Origin: Aquibacillus rhizosphaerae
GTDB lineage: Bacteria; Bacillota; Bacilli; Bacillales; Amphibacillaceae
Reading direction: 5' to 3'
Length of the DNA stretch: 64,000 bases
Assembly: GCF_030282825.1 (NCBI RefSeq)
Contig: NZ_JASTZU010000018.1
Location: 1-64,000, forward strand
Shown: one piece after another, positions 38,897-48,189 of the stretch
Layout of the letters: the number at the start of each line of letters is the position of its first letter
Numbering within the stretch: position 1 is the stretch's first letter
The notes under the pieces: model-generated
Seen by the model: only the letters and a program-made list of their open reading frames with translations
What the model was told of the DNA's origin: nothing
Database searches by the model: none
Program-made: the position numbers and the translations under genes

Positions 38897-39727
38897 TTAC
38901 ATAGTGCCTGGAGAAGACAATGTAATGTCATCAGGAATTTGTTCAAATCCACGACCTATATGTTTACTTGCGTGGCTATCTGACCCTGGAATCAAACGAA
39001 TACCTTTGTCAGAAGCGATTCTCATGATGTCGAGACTTGGATAACAATTATTGCAATATTCTTTGTAATAACCAGCGGTGTTAGCATCTAATTCGTATTG
39101 CTTTTCATTGATTAAATCTAATAATCCATTGATTTCTTGTAGATAATCTTCTTTAGCTCGAAATACCTTTGAAAACTTTTCTATTAATGTAAGATGTCCA
39201 ATTCGAATTGGCTTATATTTTCCTAAATCAGATAAAATAGCTTGTTTAATCGTCTTATAATATGTTTTATAAACATTATCAATGGTTCCAAATTGTTGGA
39301 TGATTCGTTCGAATTCCTCGACACTATAATCGATGCAAACGTATTCGCCATTTGGAGCTTGTAACATATGGACAGATAATATTGCGTCATCTATATGGGG
39401 GCCAAAGTGATTTAATAGTTCTTTAGTGCTTTCTTCATAACCAGATATAAAATCTATTTCGAATCCTATCTTAATATTTAATGTATTTTTATACTTTTCT
39501 TTAAGCTCATTTGCTTCATTTAAATATTTATCTACATCTTCCCATAACATTGCACTGTCTCTATTTGGCGTGGGATCAATAAATGTTTTTGGTAACGGAG
39601 CGTGTTCGGTAAAAGTTATTGATTTTAATCCTTTATTAATAGCAGCAACAACATAGGACTCCATTGAATCGTTTGAGCCATGAGGACAAAAATTTGTATG
39701 TACGTGAAAGTCTCCAATTGTGTTCAT
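38897..39727 (-). CDS. hisJ: Histidinol-phosphatase, PHP family
   Basis: A 276-residue PHP-domain phosphatase that removes phosphate from histidinol phosphate, the step before HisD. The N-terminal metal site is DFHVHTNFCPHG (His8, His10). Other PHP features are FTEHAP, a conserved EIDF, LSVHM, RIGHL and the terminal GSDSHASKHIG. The ATG follows AAAGGGG. It is divergent from hisZGDBHAFI, so it completes the pathway at one locus, unlike B. subtilis, where hisJ is far from the his operon. Confidence 0.93.
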   Translation of the reverse strand: MNTIGDFHVHTNFCPHGSNDSMESYVVAAINKGLKSITFTEHAPLPKTFIDPTPNRDSAMLWEDVDKYLNEANELKEKYKNTLNIKIGFEIDFISGYEESTKELLNHFGPHIDDAILSVHMLQAPNGEYVCIDYSVEEFERIIQQFGTIDNVYKTYYKTIKQAILSDLGKYKPIRIGHLTLIEKFSKVFRAKEDYLQEINGLLDLINEKQYELDANTAGYYKEYCNNCYPSLDIMRIASDKGIRLIPGSDSHASKHIGRGFEQIPDDITLSSPGTM

Positions 39728-39879
39728 TTGATAAACCCCTTTCTTAAGATTATAATATCAGAAATTTACTTTTGTAGTCGCATCAAATGATTAAAAAAAA
39801 TGATTTATTAAAGAAGTACAGATCTCAGCTCGTTACAACTATATAAAGAGCCACTTCCTTTTTTGACGAATAATAACGG

Positions 39880-39908
39880 TTGACTTGAATAATTGGATTG
39901 TGTAAAAT
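39880..39908 (+). promoter_or_regulatory. Promoter of the his operon
   Basis: TTGACT and TAAAAT are separated by 17 bp, leaving a leader of about 65 nt before hisZ. The leader has a short hairpin but no T-box features. Confidence 0.75.
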
Positions 39909-39925
39909 TAGCTTTAAATAAAATA

Positions 39926-39957
39926 CTTTACTTCGGTAGAGTGATGACGTAGTAAAG
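39926..39957 (+). promoter_or_regulatory. Leader hairpin upstream of hisZ
   Basis: CTTTACT pairs with AGTAAAG around an 18-nt loop, about 15 nt after the -10 element and 21 nt before the hisZ start. It may be a transcript-stability element or an operator; function is unknown. Confidence 0.45.
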
Positions 39958-39978
39958 AATAATTTAGGATGTGATTAA

Positions 39979-41103
39979 ATGTTTTTACCCGCAGGTAGCC
40001 AGGACGAAATTGGAAATCGCTTAATCAATCGTTCAAAAGCTTATGAAATATTTAGAAAAATAACAACGGATCGTAATTATAAACAAATATCAACACCAGT
40101 AGTCGAATATGCAACAACATTTACAAACAAATACGCAGGTATGAATTTGCAAAATATGTTGAAGTGGTTTAACCGCGAAGGAGAGATAGAAGTGTTACGT
40201 GCTGATTGGACTACTGCAATTGCAAGAGCAGTAGTTAATCAGGATTCCTCTCAATTAAAATGGTCTTATCAAGGATCTGTTTTTAGAAGTGATAAAGATG
40301 GGATAGAAAGTAGGCAGGCAGGGATTGAGATTGTACATACTCCTTCTTTTTTAGGAGAAAGCGAATGTCTACTAACTGCAGTTACCTATCTTACAGAACT
40401 TAATACGGATAATTATTTAATAGAATTGGGTCATACTGGTATTTTTGAAGAGTTAACTTCACCGCTTCAATTAACAGAGGATCAATTGGAAAAGTTAAGA
40501 GGAGCCATGCATGATAAAAGAAGAGACGTCGTGTACCAAATTGCGGCTAGCAACGGACAAGAAGAAATTGCTGAAGCTTTAACAAACTTAGTTGATGCTT
40601 ATGGTTCATTTGACATTATAAATAAGTATGAAAAAATGTGGAGTGACAATGATCGTCTACTGAATATTATTAAACACATAAAACAATTAGCGAATTTGTT
40701 GAAAGATTCAGGTGTAGATGAAGTATTGGTGGATTTAGGTAGAGTAAAGAACTTACCATATTATTGCGGTTTGATGTTTAGAGGTTTTCTTAAAAGTAGT
40801 GGTTTAACCTGCTTTTCAGGTGGACGGTATGATAAGTTATACGAACAGTTTGATGAAAGAATTTCAGCAGTAGGTTTAGCATTCGATGTCGATGTTTTGG
40901 CAGAAAATCTAGTAGTAGAGGATAATCTGAAAAAGGTTTGCATTCTAGCAACAGAAGCATCCCATGTATATGCTGAAACCGTACGAAAAACATACACAAA
41001 TTCTATTGTAGACATACAATACGAACCAACAAACTTAGAACAGTTTGATAAAGTAGTTAAGATAGTTACAGAGAATAATCAGTATAAGGTGGTCGAAGCA
41101 TGA
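39979..41103 (+). CDS. hisZ: ATP phosphoribosyltransferase regulatory subunit
   Basis: A 374-residue paralogue of histidyl-tRNA synthetase that lacks aminoacylation activity and forms an active complex with the short HisG. The HisRS-like core is visible: motif-2-like LKWSYQGSVFRSDKDG, then RQAGIEIVH, and GLMFRGF with CFSGGRYDKL. It starts with ATG after AGGATGTGAT and overlaps hisG by 4 nt (ATGA). It is the first gene of the operon. Confidence 0.93.
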   Translation: MFLPAGSQDEIGNRLINRSKAYEIFRKITTDRNYKQISTPVVEYATTFTNKYAGMNLQNMLKWFNREGEIEVLRADWTTAIARAVVNQDSSQLKWSYQGSVFRSDKDGIESRQAGIEIVHTPSFLGESECLLTAVTYLTELNTDNYLIELGHTGIFEELTSPLQLTEDQLEKLRGAMHDKRRDVVYQIAASNGQEEIAEALTNLVDAYGSFDIINKYEKMWSDNDRLLNIIKHIKQLANLLKDSGVDEVLVDLGRVKNLPYYCGLMFRGFLKSSGLTCFSGGRYDKLYEQFDERISAVGLAFDVDVLAENLVVEDNLKKVCILATEASHVYAETVRKTYTNSIVDIQYEPTNLEQFDKVVKIVTENNQYKVVEA

Positions 41104-41720
41104 AACCATGTATTGCACTTACAAAAGGAAGACTGGAAAAGCAATTTTTAGATTTTTTTAAGTCTCTTTCTTATGATGTTGATCCGCTCGTAAATAAAGG
41201 GAGAAAACTTCGTGTTGAAACAGATGATTTTCAATTTGTGTTTGCTAAAGGTGTAGATGTGACTACTTATGTGGAACATGGTATTGCAGATTTAGGGATC
41301 GTTGGGGAAGACATATTAGCAGAGTTCCAACCGGATGTTTATAATTTGTTTCCATTACCTTTTGGTCAATGTCGAATGGCCTTAGCGACAGAAGAAGGTA
41401 AGGTGTGGCCGGAAAGAAAAAGACGTATTGCTAGTAAATATACGAACATCACAAAAGAGTTTTTTAAACAAAAGGGCGAGTCTGTAGAAATTTTCAAGTT
41501 AGAGGGGTCAGTTGAACTTGCTCCTATTTTAGGATTAGCAGATGGTATTGTTGATATTGTCGAAACTGGAAATACATTAAAAGAGAATGGTCTTGTCATA
41601 AAAGAAGAGTTTTTTGAATTTAGTGCCCGCTGTATTGCCAATCGGTCTTCACTGAAAATTAAACGAGACGAATTAGCTACAGTTATTGAATCATTTCGGA
41701 GAGGGGTTGTAGTAAAATGA
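41100..41720 (+). CDS. hisG: ATP phosphoribosyltransferase, short form
   Basis: A 206-residue catalytic subunit that joins ATP and PRPP in the first step of histidine synthesis. Typical motifs are ALTKGRL at the N-terminus, the GIADLGIVGEDIL segment and the PRPP-binding DIVETGNTLKENGL. The short form lacks the C-terminal regulatory domain and depends on HisZ, encoded just upstream. It overlaps hisZ and hisD by 4 nt each. Confidence 0.96.
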   Translation: MKPCIALTKGRLEKQFLDFFKSLSYDVDPLVNKGRKLRVETDDFQFVFAKGVDVTTYVEHGIADLGIVGEDILAEFQPDVYNLFPLPFGQCRMALATEEGKVWPERKRRIASKYTNITKEFFKQKGESVEIFKLEGSVELAPILGLADGIVDIVETGNTLKENGLVIKEEFFEFSARCIANRSSLKIKRDELATVIESFRRGVVVK

Positions 41721-42997
41721 TTCCATCTTATTCTATACAATCATTTGAAGAGAAATTCCTTTCTAAGCAAAAAGCTAGTTTAGAAGATACTACTATTATT
41801 GAAATAGCTAAACAAGTAATTAATGATATTCGCGAAAACGGTGATAAAGCTTTAAGTAAATATGTAGAACAGTTTGATAACTATGTACCAATCGATTTTG
41901 AAGTATCAAATAAAGAACGCGAACAAGCATGGGATGAGGTGGATCCAGATACGATAACATCTTTGAAATTAGCGGCGGACAATATTCGTGACTTTCATAA
42001 GCAACAATTAAGCTCTTCTCGTTTTATGAATGTAGGGGAAGAGGTTGTATCAGGACAATTGTTTCGACCTATCGAACGAGTAGGCATCTATGTACCGGGT
42101 GGAACAGCTTGTTATCCATCTTCTGTATTGATGAATGCCATTCCTGCTGTACTAGCTGGAGTAGAAGAAGTTATTATGGTGACCCCGGCTAGAAATGGGG
42201 AGAATATAGCTCCGATTTTATCGGTGGCTGCTGATATTGCGGGTGTTTCAAAAATATTGAAGATTGGTGGAATACAAGCAATTGCAGCATTAGCTTATGG
42301 TACAGAGACGATTAGTAATGTTGATAAGATTGTCGGACCAGGTAATGCATATGTTGCAGCAGCTAAATCACTTGTTTATGGAGATGTTGGAATAGATATG
42401 ATTGCAGGTCCATCTGAAGTTGCGATTATAGCGGATCAAACAGCAAACCCAATCTACATAGCAGCTGATTTAATTGCACAAGCAGAACATGATGAGAACG
42501 CACGCGCATTCTTGTTTTCAACATCTGATCAATTAATAAAAGAAACAAAAATGGAATTAGAGAGACAGTGTTCAAATTTACCGAGAAGAGAAATTGCTGA
42601 AAAAGCATTAAAAAATAAAAGTAGTTGTGTGTTGGTTTCGGATATTACTCAAGCATTTGAGTTATCAAATCGATTAGCACCAGAACACCTTGAGGTCCAG
42701 GTTGAAAGTCCTCTTAATTACTTAGGAAAAGTAAAAAATGCAGGGTCAGTTTTTCTTGGAAACTATACACCTGAAGCATTAGGCGACTATTTTGCTGGAC
42801 CAAATCATGTGCTCCCAACGTCAGGTACCGCTAGATTTTCATCTGGTTTATCTGTAGATGATTTTATTAAAAAAACAACATTTTTATATTATTCACAACA
42901 AGCTTTAGATGATGCAGCACAGCACGTTGTCAATATTGCAACAGAAGAACAATTAGAGGGGCATGCAAGAGCAGTGCAAAAGCGATTGAACAAATAA
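41717..42997 (+). CDS. hisD: Histidinol dehydrogenase
   Basis: A 426-residue zinc-dependent, NAD-linked enzyme that oxidises histidinol to histidine. Signatures include ERVGIYVPGGTACYPSSVLMNAIPA (split across residues about 117-141), the family pattern DMIAGPSEVAIIAD and the zinc-binding segment AQAEHDENARA. The ATG overlaps the hisG stop. A 48-nt gap, the largest within the operon, separates it from hisB. Confidence 0.96.
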   Translation: MIPSYSIQSFEEKFLSKQKASLEDTTIIEIAKQVINDIRENGDKALSKYVEQFDNYVPIDFEVSNKEREQAWDEVDPDTITSLKLAADNIRDFHKQQLSSSRFMNVGEEVVSGQLFRPIERVGIYVPGGTACYPSSVLMNAIPAVLAGVEEVIMVTPARNGENIAPILSVAADIAGVSKILKIGGIQAIAALAYGTETISNVDKIVGPGNAYVAAAKSLVYGDVGIDMIAGPSEVAIIADQTANPIYIAADLIAQAEHDENARAFLFSTSDQLIKETKMELERQCSNLPRREIAEKALKNKSSCVLVSDITQAFELSNRLAPEHLEVQVESPLNYLGKVKNAGSVFLGNYTPEALGDYFAGPNHVLPTSGTARFSSGLSVDDFIKKTTFLYYSQQALDDAAQHVVNIATEEQLEGHARAVQKRLNK

Positions 42998-43006
42998 AAA
43001 AAGTTC

Positions 43007-43021
43007 TATATATATATATAA
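43007..43021. repeat. (TA)7 dinucleotide tract between hisD and hisB
   Basis: A pure alternating TA run in the short hisD-hisB gap, 25 nt before the hisB start. It might act as a weak -10-like element; no -35 is seen. Confidence 0.7.
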
Positions 43022-43045
43022 TAGATTCTGAATGGAGTGATTCAT

Positions 43046-43633
43046 TTGCGAACTGCAAGTAAAAGTAGAAAAACAAATGAGACAGAAATTGAAGTAATTT
43101 GTAATTTAGATAATAGTAAGGAAGTAAACATTAAAACTGGTGTTGGTTTTTTTGATCATATGTTGGAATTATTCGCTAGACATGGTCGTATTGGATTAAC
43201 CATTAAAGCTAATGGTGATTTGCATATTGACAGTCACCATACAGTGGAAGATGTGGGAATTGTTTTAGGCCAAGTGATAAGAGAAGCATTAGGAGATAAG
43301 GTGAAAATAAATCGTTATGGCAGTGCCTATGTGCCAATGGACGAAACTCTAGGATTTGTTGCATTAGATATTAGCGGACGTCCATTTCTAGCATTTGATG
43401 CGTCATTTGATAATCAAAAACTAGGAGATTTTGATACGGAATTAGTGAAGGAATTCATGCAGGCCTTTGCATTCCAATCAGGTATTACGTTGCATGCACG
43501 GGTCCTATATGGTGAAAATACACATCATAAGGTTGAAGCGTTATTTAAAGCTTTGGGTAGATCACTTGCAGATGCAATCCGTATTAATCCAGAAATCGAA
43601 GGAGTTAACTCAACAAAGGGGCTAATTGAATAA
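43046..43633 (+). CDS. hisB: Imidazoleglycerol-phosphate dehydratase
   Basis: A 195-residue dehydratase with the two metal-binding motif pairs [25 protein letters not shown] and [16 protein letters not shown], plus [17 protein letters not shown]. The TTG at 43046 ([13 protein letters not shown]) is preferred over the GTG at 43037 because it aligns with known starts and has GGAG 8 nt upstream. The family length is about 195. It overlaps hisH by one base (TAATG). Confidence 0.94.
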   Translation: MRTASKSRKTNETEIEVICNLDNSKEVNIKTGVGFFDHMLELFARHGRIGLTIKANGDLHIDSHHTVEDVGIVLGQVIREALGDKVKINRYGSAYVPMDETLGFVALDISGRPFLAFDASFDNQKLGDFDTELVKEFMQAFAFQSGITLHARVLYGENTHHKVEALFKALGRSLADAIRINPEIEGVNSTKGLIE

Positions 43634-44232
43634 TGATAGCAATTGTAGATTATGGAATGGGAAATGTTGCTAGTGTTTCGACCGCTTTTAAGCGATTAGG
43701 TTATGAGGTAATACTTACGGATAATATAGCTGAATTAGAAAAAGCATCCCACATTATATTGCCAGGTGTTGGTTCATTTCAAGCAGCAGTAGAAGAAATA
43801 AATAATCGGGGTTTAAAGGAACCCTTACAACGCTTAGCAAATGAAAAACCATTTTTGGGTATTTGTTTAGGAATGCAATTATTGTTTTCAGAAGGCTATG
43901 AAGCTGGTTTTTCAAAGGGCTTGGATATCATACCTGGAACAATCGAAAAAATAGAAACAGAGTATTTATTACCTCATATTGGTTGGAATGCTTTAACTAT
44001 TAAAAAAGGACATCAACCTTTTCAATCATTTCAAGATAAACATGTTTATTTTGTACATTCTTATCAAGCGAAAACAGATGATAAGTTTATTGTTGCTTCA
44101 GCTGAATACGGAACAGAAGTACCTGGTATTGTTCAAAAAGAAAATGTATTTGGTATTCAATTTCATCCGGAAAAAAGTGGAGAAGTTGGTGTCGGAATTT
44201 TAAAAGCGTTTCTTCAGGAGGGACAAAAGTGA
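43633..44232 (+). CDS. hisH: Imidazole glycerol phosphate synthase, glutaminase subunit
   Basis: A 199-residue class I glutamine amidotransferase that supplies ammonia to HisF. The nucleophile is in FLGICLGMQLLF, and the His-Glu pair is in FGIQFHPEKSG. The N-terminal DYGMGNVASV is typical. It is coupled on both sides by overlapping start and stop codons. Confidence 0.96.
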   Translation: MIAIVDYGMGNVASVSTAFKRLGYEVILTDNIAELEKASHIILPGVGSFQAAVEEINNRGLKEPLQRLANEKPFLGICLGMQLLFSEGYEAGFSKGLDIIPGTIEKIETEYLLPHIGWNALTIKKGHQPFQSFQDKHVYFVHSYQAKTDDKFIVASAEYGTEVPGIVQKENVFGIQFHPEKSGEVGVGILKAFLQEGQK

Positions 44233-44933
44233 AAATTTTACCAGCAATTGATTTAATAGATGGAAAATGTGTTCGCCTCTATCAAGGTGATTTTAGTAAA
44301 ACTACGCAAGTCGGGAGTGATCCAGAATCACAACTAGCAACTTTTATTAAAGATGGAGCTGAAATCGTACATATTGTTGATTTAGACGGGGCACGTAATG
44401 GTGAGGCAAGACAATATGATTTAATAAAAAAATTATGTGCTAATTCTACGGTACCTATTCAAGTTGGTGGTGGAATACGTAGTCTAGATACGATACAAAA
44501 GTTAGTGAATGCAGGAGCTGACCGTCTTGTCTTAGGAACAGCAGCATTAGAAGATGAAACATTTTTAAAAGCTGCGCTTCGGCAATATGCTGATTATATT
44601 GTTGTTGGTATTGATGCAAAGGATGGGAAAGTAGCTACTCGTGGATGGGAAACTTTGTCCGAAATTGATTATATTGATTTTGCTAAAAAAATGGAAGTAC
44701 TTGGTGTTAAGACAATTGTTTTCACTGACATTTCAAGAGATGGAACGATGACTGGCCCAAATGTACAGGCTTTAGTTGATTTGATGGAAGCAGTCAGTTG
44801 TAAGATTGTGGCATCAGGTGGGATTAAAGATAATGATGATTTAAAAGCATTAGAAGAAATAGGAATTGAAGAAGCGATTGTAGGTAAGGCGATTTATGAA
44901 GGAAAAGTTACATTAAAGGGGGCATCTCAGTGA
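44229..44933 (+). CDS. hisA: Phosphoribosylformimino-AICAR isomerase
   Basis: A 234-residue (beta-alpha)8 barrel isomerase. The N-terminal catalytic Asp is in [18 protein letters not shown], with VQVGGGIRS-like ([11 protein letters not shown]) in the first half and the second Asp in [17 protein letters not shown] start, overlapping hisH by 4 nt and followed by hisF with a 4-nt overlap. Confidence 0.96.
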   Translation: MKILPAIDLIDGKCVRLYQGDFSKTTQVGSDPESQLATFIKDGAEIVHIVDLDGARNGEARQYDLIKKLCANSTVPIQVGGGIRSLDTIQKLVNAGADRLVLGTAALEDETFLKAALRQYADYIVVGIDAKDGKVATRGWETLSEIDYIDFAKKMEVLGVKTIVFTDISRDGTMTGPNVQALVDLMEAVSCKIVASGGIKDNDDLKALEEIGIEEAIVGKAIYEGKVTLKGASQ

Positions 44934-45688
44934 TTGTAAAGAGAATTATTCCCTGTTTAGATGTAAAAGAAGGAAAAGTCGTAAAAGGAACAAATTTTGT
45001 TTCATTACGTGAATTGGGTGATCCTGTAGCAATGGCATCACTATACTCGAAACATGGTGCTGATGAGATTATATTTTTAGATATATCTGCAACAAATGAG
45101 GGGCGCCAAACTATGGTGGATATTGTAAAAGATACTGCTGAAAACGTATTTGTACCATTTACTGTAGGTGGTGGAGTTCGTACGATAGATGATGTGACAA
45201 GATTGCTAAAAGCAGGGGCTGATAAAGTTGGAATGAATTCAGCTGCAGTTGCTAATCCTGAACTTATTACAGAGTCTTCATTAAGGTTTGGAGCACAATG
45301 CATTGTTGTTGCTATTGATGCAAAACGGTTTGAAGATGGTTGGCATGTAATGACCCATGGAGGTAGTAAAGATAGTGGTATAGACGCAATTGAATGGGCA
45401 AAAACTGCTGAACAAAAAGGTGCTGGTGAGATTTTATTAACAAGTGTCGATACAGATGGTGTTAAGGATGGTTTTGATATAGAACTCACAAAAACAGTTG
45501 TTGATGCTGTGCGCATACCTGTCATTGCTTCTGGTGGCTGTGGTACCCCTGAACACTTCTCTGAAGTATTTGAAAAAACAGATGTGTCAGCTGCGCTAGC
45601 AGCATCGATTTTTCATGAAGAGACATTTTCTATTAGGCAAGTTAAAGATAGTTGTAAAAAGCAAGGAGTGAATATTCGTGAAGCCTGA
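44930..45688 (+). CDS. hisF: Imidazole glycerol phosphate synthase, cyclase subunit
   Basis: A 252-residue barrel enzyme forming IGP and AICAR together with HisH. It has [16 protein letters not shown] with the catalytic Asp near residue 11, [12 protein letters not shown], and [15 protein letters not shown] with the second Asp. A GTG start overlaps hisA; its 3' end overlaps hisI by 11 nt. Confidence 0.96.
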   Translation: MIVKRIIPCLDVKEGKVVKGTNFVSLRELGDPVAMASLYSKHGADEIIFLDISATNEGRQTMVDIVKDTAENVFVPFTVGGGVRTIDDVTRLLKAGADKVGMNSAAVANPELITESSLRFGAQCIVVAIDAKRFEDGWHVMTHGGSKDSGIDAIEWAKTAEQKGAGEILLTSVDTDGVKDGFDIELTKTVVDAVRIPVIASGGCGTPEHFSEVFEKTDVSAALAASIFHEETFSIRQVKDSCKKQGVNIREA

Positions 45689-46346
45689 TTTTTCTAAAGG
45701 GTTAATTCCGGCAATTATAGTCAATGAAGTAACAAGTGATATATTAATGTTAGCGTATATGAACGAAGAATCCTTTAACAAAACACTAGAAACAAAACAA
45801 ACATGGTTTTACTCACGTTCCAGGGACGAGCTGTGGCATAAAGGTGCTACATCGGGAAATACGCAGGCAGTACAGTCGATTCGTTTGGATTGTGACAATG
45901 ATACACTCTTAATAAAAGTAAAGCCAGAGGGCCCTGCATGTCACACAGGAAAGATTTCTTGTTTTTATCAATCTATAGATTTGGAGACAGGTGCTACTTA
46001 TCAGAATGAAGATTCGTTTGCTTTTTCAATTTTTGAAGATGTAATGGCTGAAATTGAAGAAAGAAAGCAAGTTAAAGCAGATAACTCTTATACGAACTAT
46101 TTGTTTGATAAAGGAATTGACAAGATTGGTAAAAAAGTAATTGAAGAGGCTGGCGAAGTTGTTATTGCAGCGAAAAATAATGATAAAACAGAGATTAAAA
46201 ATGAAATTAGTGATCTTATTTATCATAGTTTTGTATTGATGGCAGACCAAGGCGTATCACTAAACCAAGTTAAACAAGAGCTATCTAATCGTTTTTCAAA
46301 AAAGGGAAATAGTAAGGGAGATCGCCCAGATATTAAAGAGTGGTGA
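45678..46346 (+). CDS. hisI: Bifunctional phosphoribosyl-AMP cyclohydrolase / phosphoribosyl-ATP pyrophosphatase
   Basis: A 222-residue fusion. The N-terminal cyclohydrolase (about 1-110) has [33 protein letters not shown] and the zinc-binding [11 protein letters not shown]...[10 protein letters not shown]. The C-terminal pyrophosphohydrolase (about 115-222) has [24 protein letters not shown]. The GTG start follows AAGGAGTG. It is the last his gene; its stop codon lies in the loop of the terminator hairpin. Confidence 0.95.
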   Translation: MKPDFSKGLIPAIIVNEVTSDILMLAYMNEESFNKTLETKQTWFYSRSRDELWHKGATSGNTQAVQSIRLDCDNDTLLIKVKPEGPACHTGKISCFYQSIDLETGATYQNEDSFAFSIFEDVMAEIEERKQVKADNSYTNYLFDKGIDKIGKKVIEEAGEVVIAAKNNDKTEIKNEISDLIYHSFVLMADQGVSLNQVKQELSNRFSKKGNSKGDRPDIKEW

Positions 46347-46358
46347 CACTCTTTTTTG
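46335..46358 (+). terminator. Terminator of the his operon
   Basis: AAAGAGTG pairs with CACTCTTT around GTGA, followed by a T run. The stem begins inside hisI and its TGA stop spans the loop. Confidence 0.88.
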
Positions 46359-46471
46359 TTTTTATATAATTTAATCAATTTCATAATACCAATTTTATCG
46401 CCACCTATGACTGAATAAGGTAATTATGAGACTCAATTAACATTAATATCTTCCTAGGAAGAGGGGTAATA

Positions 46472-47467
46472 ATGAAGTTTAGTGTATTAGATCAGGCACC
46501 AATTTCAAGAGGATCAACACCAAAAGAAACGTTAGAAAACTCGATACAGTTGGCTAAACTTGTAGAGACTCTAGGCTATACCCGTTATTGGGTTGCAGAG
46601 CATCATAATACGAATGGCTTAGCAAGTTCAGCGCCTGAAATCTTAATTGCTCGTTTAGCAGCGGAAACAAATAAAATTAGAATTGGCTCGGGTGGTGTTT
46701 TACTTCCTCAATACGCACCTCTAAAAGTCGCAGAAATGTTTAACATGCTGGAGGCACTATACCCTAATCGAATAGATTTAGGTATTGGTAGGTCTCCAGG
46801 AGGTTCATCAACAACACGATTAGCTTTGACAGACCGACTTAAAAAGAACCTTAGTTTATTTCCTGTCCAATTGGAAGAGTTGTATGGTTTTTTATTTAAT
46901 GATCTGGCTAGCGATCATGAGTTTCGCACTATAAAAGCTAGCCCAAGAATAGATACACATCCGGAAATGTGGGTGTTGGGATTATCAGAAAGAGGAGCCA
47001 TAAACGCTGCTAATATAGGAGCGGGCTTTACATTTGGACACTTTATAAATCCAGAAAATGGTCAAAAAGCAATTGAGAAGTATCGATATAAATTTAAACC
47101 CTCCTTAAATTTGGAAAAACCTAAGGTGAATGTTTGTGTGTTTGTCGTGTGTGCAGAAACTGAAAAGAAAGCGGGAGAGTTAGCCATTAGTCAAGATAAA
47201 TGGTTATTAAATGTTAAAAATGGAGGAGATACTAAAATTTCGTCAAGTTCTGAAATTAACAAAACAAGTTTAAGTAAAGAAGAGTTAGATCAGATTAAGG
47301 AAAATCGTAAAAGAGCTATTGTTGGTACGCCTGATGGTGTAAAAAAAGAACTTGAAGAATTAAGCAAGAAATATGGTGGTGTAGATGAATTTTTAATAAT
47401 AACGAATATTTTTGACTTCAAGGAAAAATGCAATTCTTACAAGTTGTTAGCAAAGGTTTTATCATAA
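46472..47467 (+). CDS. LLM-class flavin-dependent oxidoreductase, copy 1
   Basis: A 331-residue bacterial-luciferase-like (beta-alpha)8 protein of the YceB/YvbT group. It begins KFSVLDQAPISRG and contains GYTRYWVAEHHNT, the GSGGVLLPQYAPLKVAE flavin region and RIDLGIGRSPGGS. It is probably a flavin-dependent monooxygenase or oxidoreductase with unknown substrate. It is a full-length paralogue of the protein at 60720. The ATG follows AAGAGGGG. A weak bidirectional hairpin separates it from msrA. Confidence 0.88.
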   Translation: MKFSVLDQAPISRGSTPKETLENSIQLAKLVETLGYTRYWVAEHHNTNGLASSAPEILIARLAAETNKIRIGSGGVLLPQYAPLKVAEMFNMLEALYPNRIDLGIGRSPGGSSTTRLALTDRLKKNLSLFPVQLEELYGFLFNDLASDHEFRTIKASPRIDTHPEMWVLGLSERGAINAANIGAGFTFGHFINPENGQKAIEKYRYKFKPSLNLEKPKVNVCVFVVCAETEKKAGELAISQDKWLLNVKNGGDTKISSSSEINKTSLSKEELDQIKENRKRAIVGTPDGVKKELEELSKKYGGVDEFLIITNIFDFKEKCNSYKLLAKVLS

Positions 47468-47504
47468 TTCACTATAATTATATTATGTAAAGTAATAACA
47501 CGTC

Positions 47505-47535
47505 AAAGAACCTTTCAAACGAAAGGCTCTATTTG
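47505..47535. terminator. Bidirectional hairpin between LLM copy 1 and msrA
   Basis: AGA-A-CCTTTC pairs with GAAAGG-C-TCT around AAAC, between converging genes. The flanking T-tracts are short. Confidence 0.5.
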
Positions 47536-47536
47536 G

Positions 47537-48070
47537 TTAATTCCAAAATGTAGTTATGAACTCATCTCTACCTGATTGTTTCCTATCTTCTTGATATTCT
47601 TTTTCGTTTTTTTTATAAAAATCTTGATGATAGTCTTCTGCAGGATAAAAATCAGAAGCAGGTAATATCTCTGTAACAATTTCTTTTTTAAATTTACCAC
47701 TATTTTTAACTTCTTGTTTTGATTGTTCTGCTTTTATTTTTTGTTGTTCTGAATGATAAAAGATAGCAGCTCGATACTGTGGTCCACGATCTTGGAACTG
47801 GCCTTCTGAATCAGTTGGATCTACTTGAGGCCAGTAAAGAGAAAGAATTTGATCATATGTTATTTTTAATGGATCAAATATGATTTGGACTGCTTCATAG
47901 TGCCCAGTTTGTCCAGTTTTCACTTGCTCATACGACGGATTTTTTATATGTCCACCAGTATATCCAGAAGTTACTTGATGGACACCATCCCATTGATCAA
48001 AAGGTTTAACCATACACCAGAAACAACCACCAGCAAATGTGGCTGTTTGCAAAAGATTTTTTTCACTCAA
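47537..48070 (-). CDS. msrA: Peptide methionine (S)-S-oxide reductase MsrA
   Basis: A 177-residue enzyme that repairs oxidised methionine with the catalytic Cys16 in FAGGCFWCM. Other conserved parts are [21 protein letters not shown] and the AEDYHQDF region near the end. The TTG at 48070, 7 nt after AGGAG, is preferred over the upstream ATG at 48103 and aligns with the family. No msrB is next to it. It is transcribed alone. Confidence 0.95.
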   Translation of the reverse strand: MSEKNLLQTATFAGGCFWCMVKPFDQWDGVHQVTSGYTGGHIKNPSYEQVKTGQTGHYEAVQIIFDPLKITYDQILSLYWPQVDPTDSEGQFQDRGPQYRAAIFYHSEQQKIKAEQSKQEVKNSGKFKKEIVTEILPASDFYPAEDYHQDFYKKNEKEYQEDRKQSGRDEFITTFWN

Positions 48071-48189
48071 ATTCAACACTCCTAATTGTATAAATAGGTA
48101 CAAATTTAAAATTCCCAGTCTTAATAATTTACATAATTTATTTACAATTGTCCACGATTGATGTTTAATTTTATTAAAGGAGGGGTTAT

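Noticed and set aside
39728-39978. T-box riboswitch before hisZ
   Set aside because: No TGGN-type T-box sequence, specifier loop or antiterminator pair was found; only a short hairpin is present.
44908-45525. 205-residue reverse frame
   Set aside because: It is antisense to hisF; the Ser/Pro-rich product and lack of a start site mark it as a shadow.
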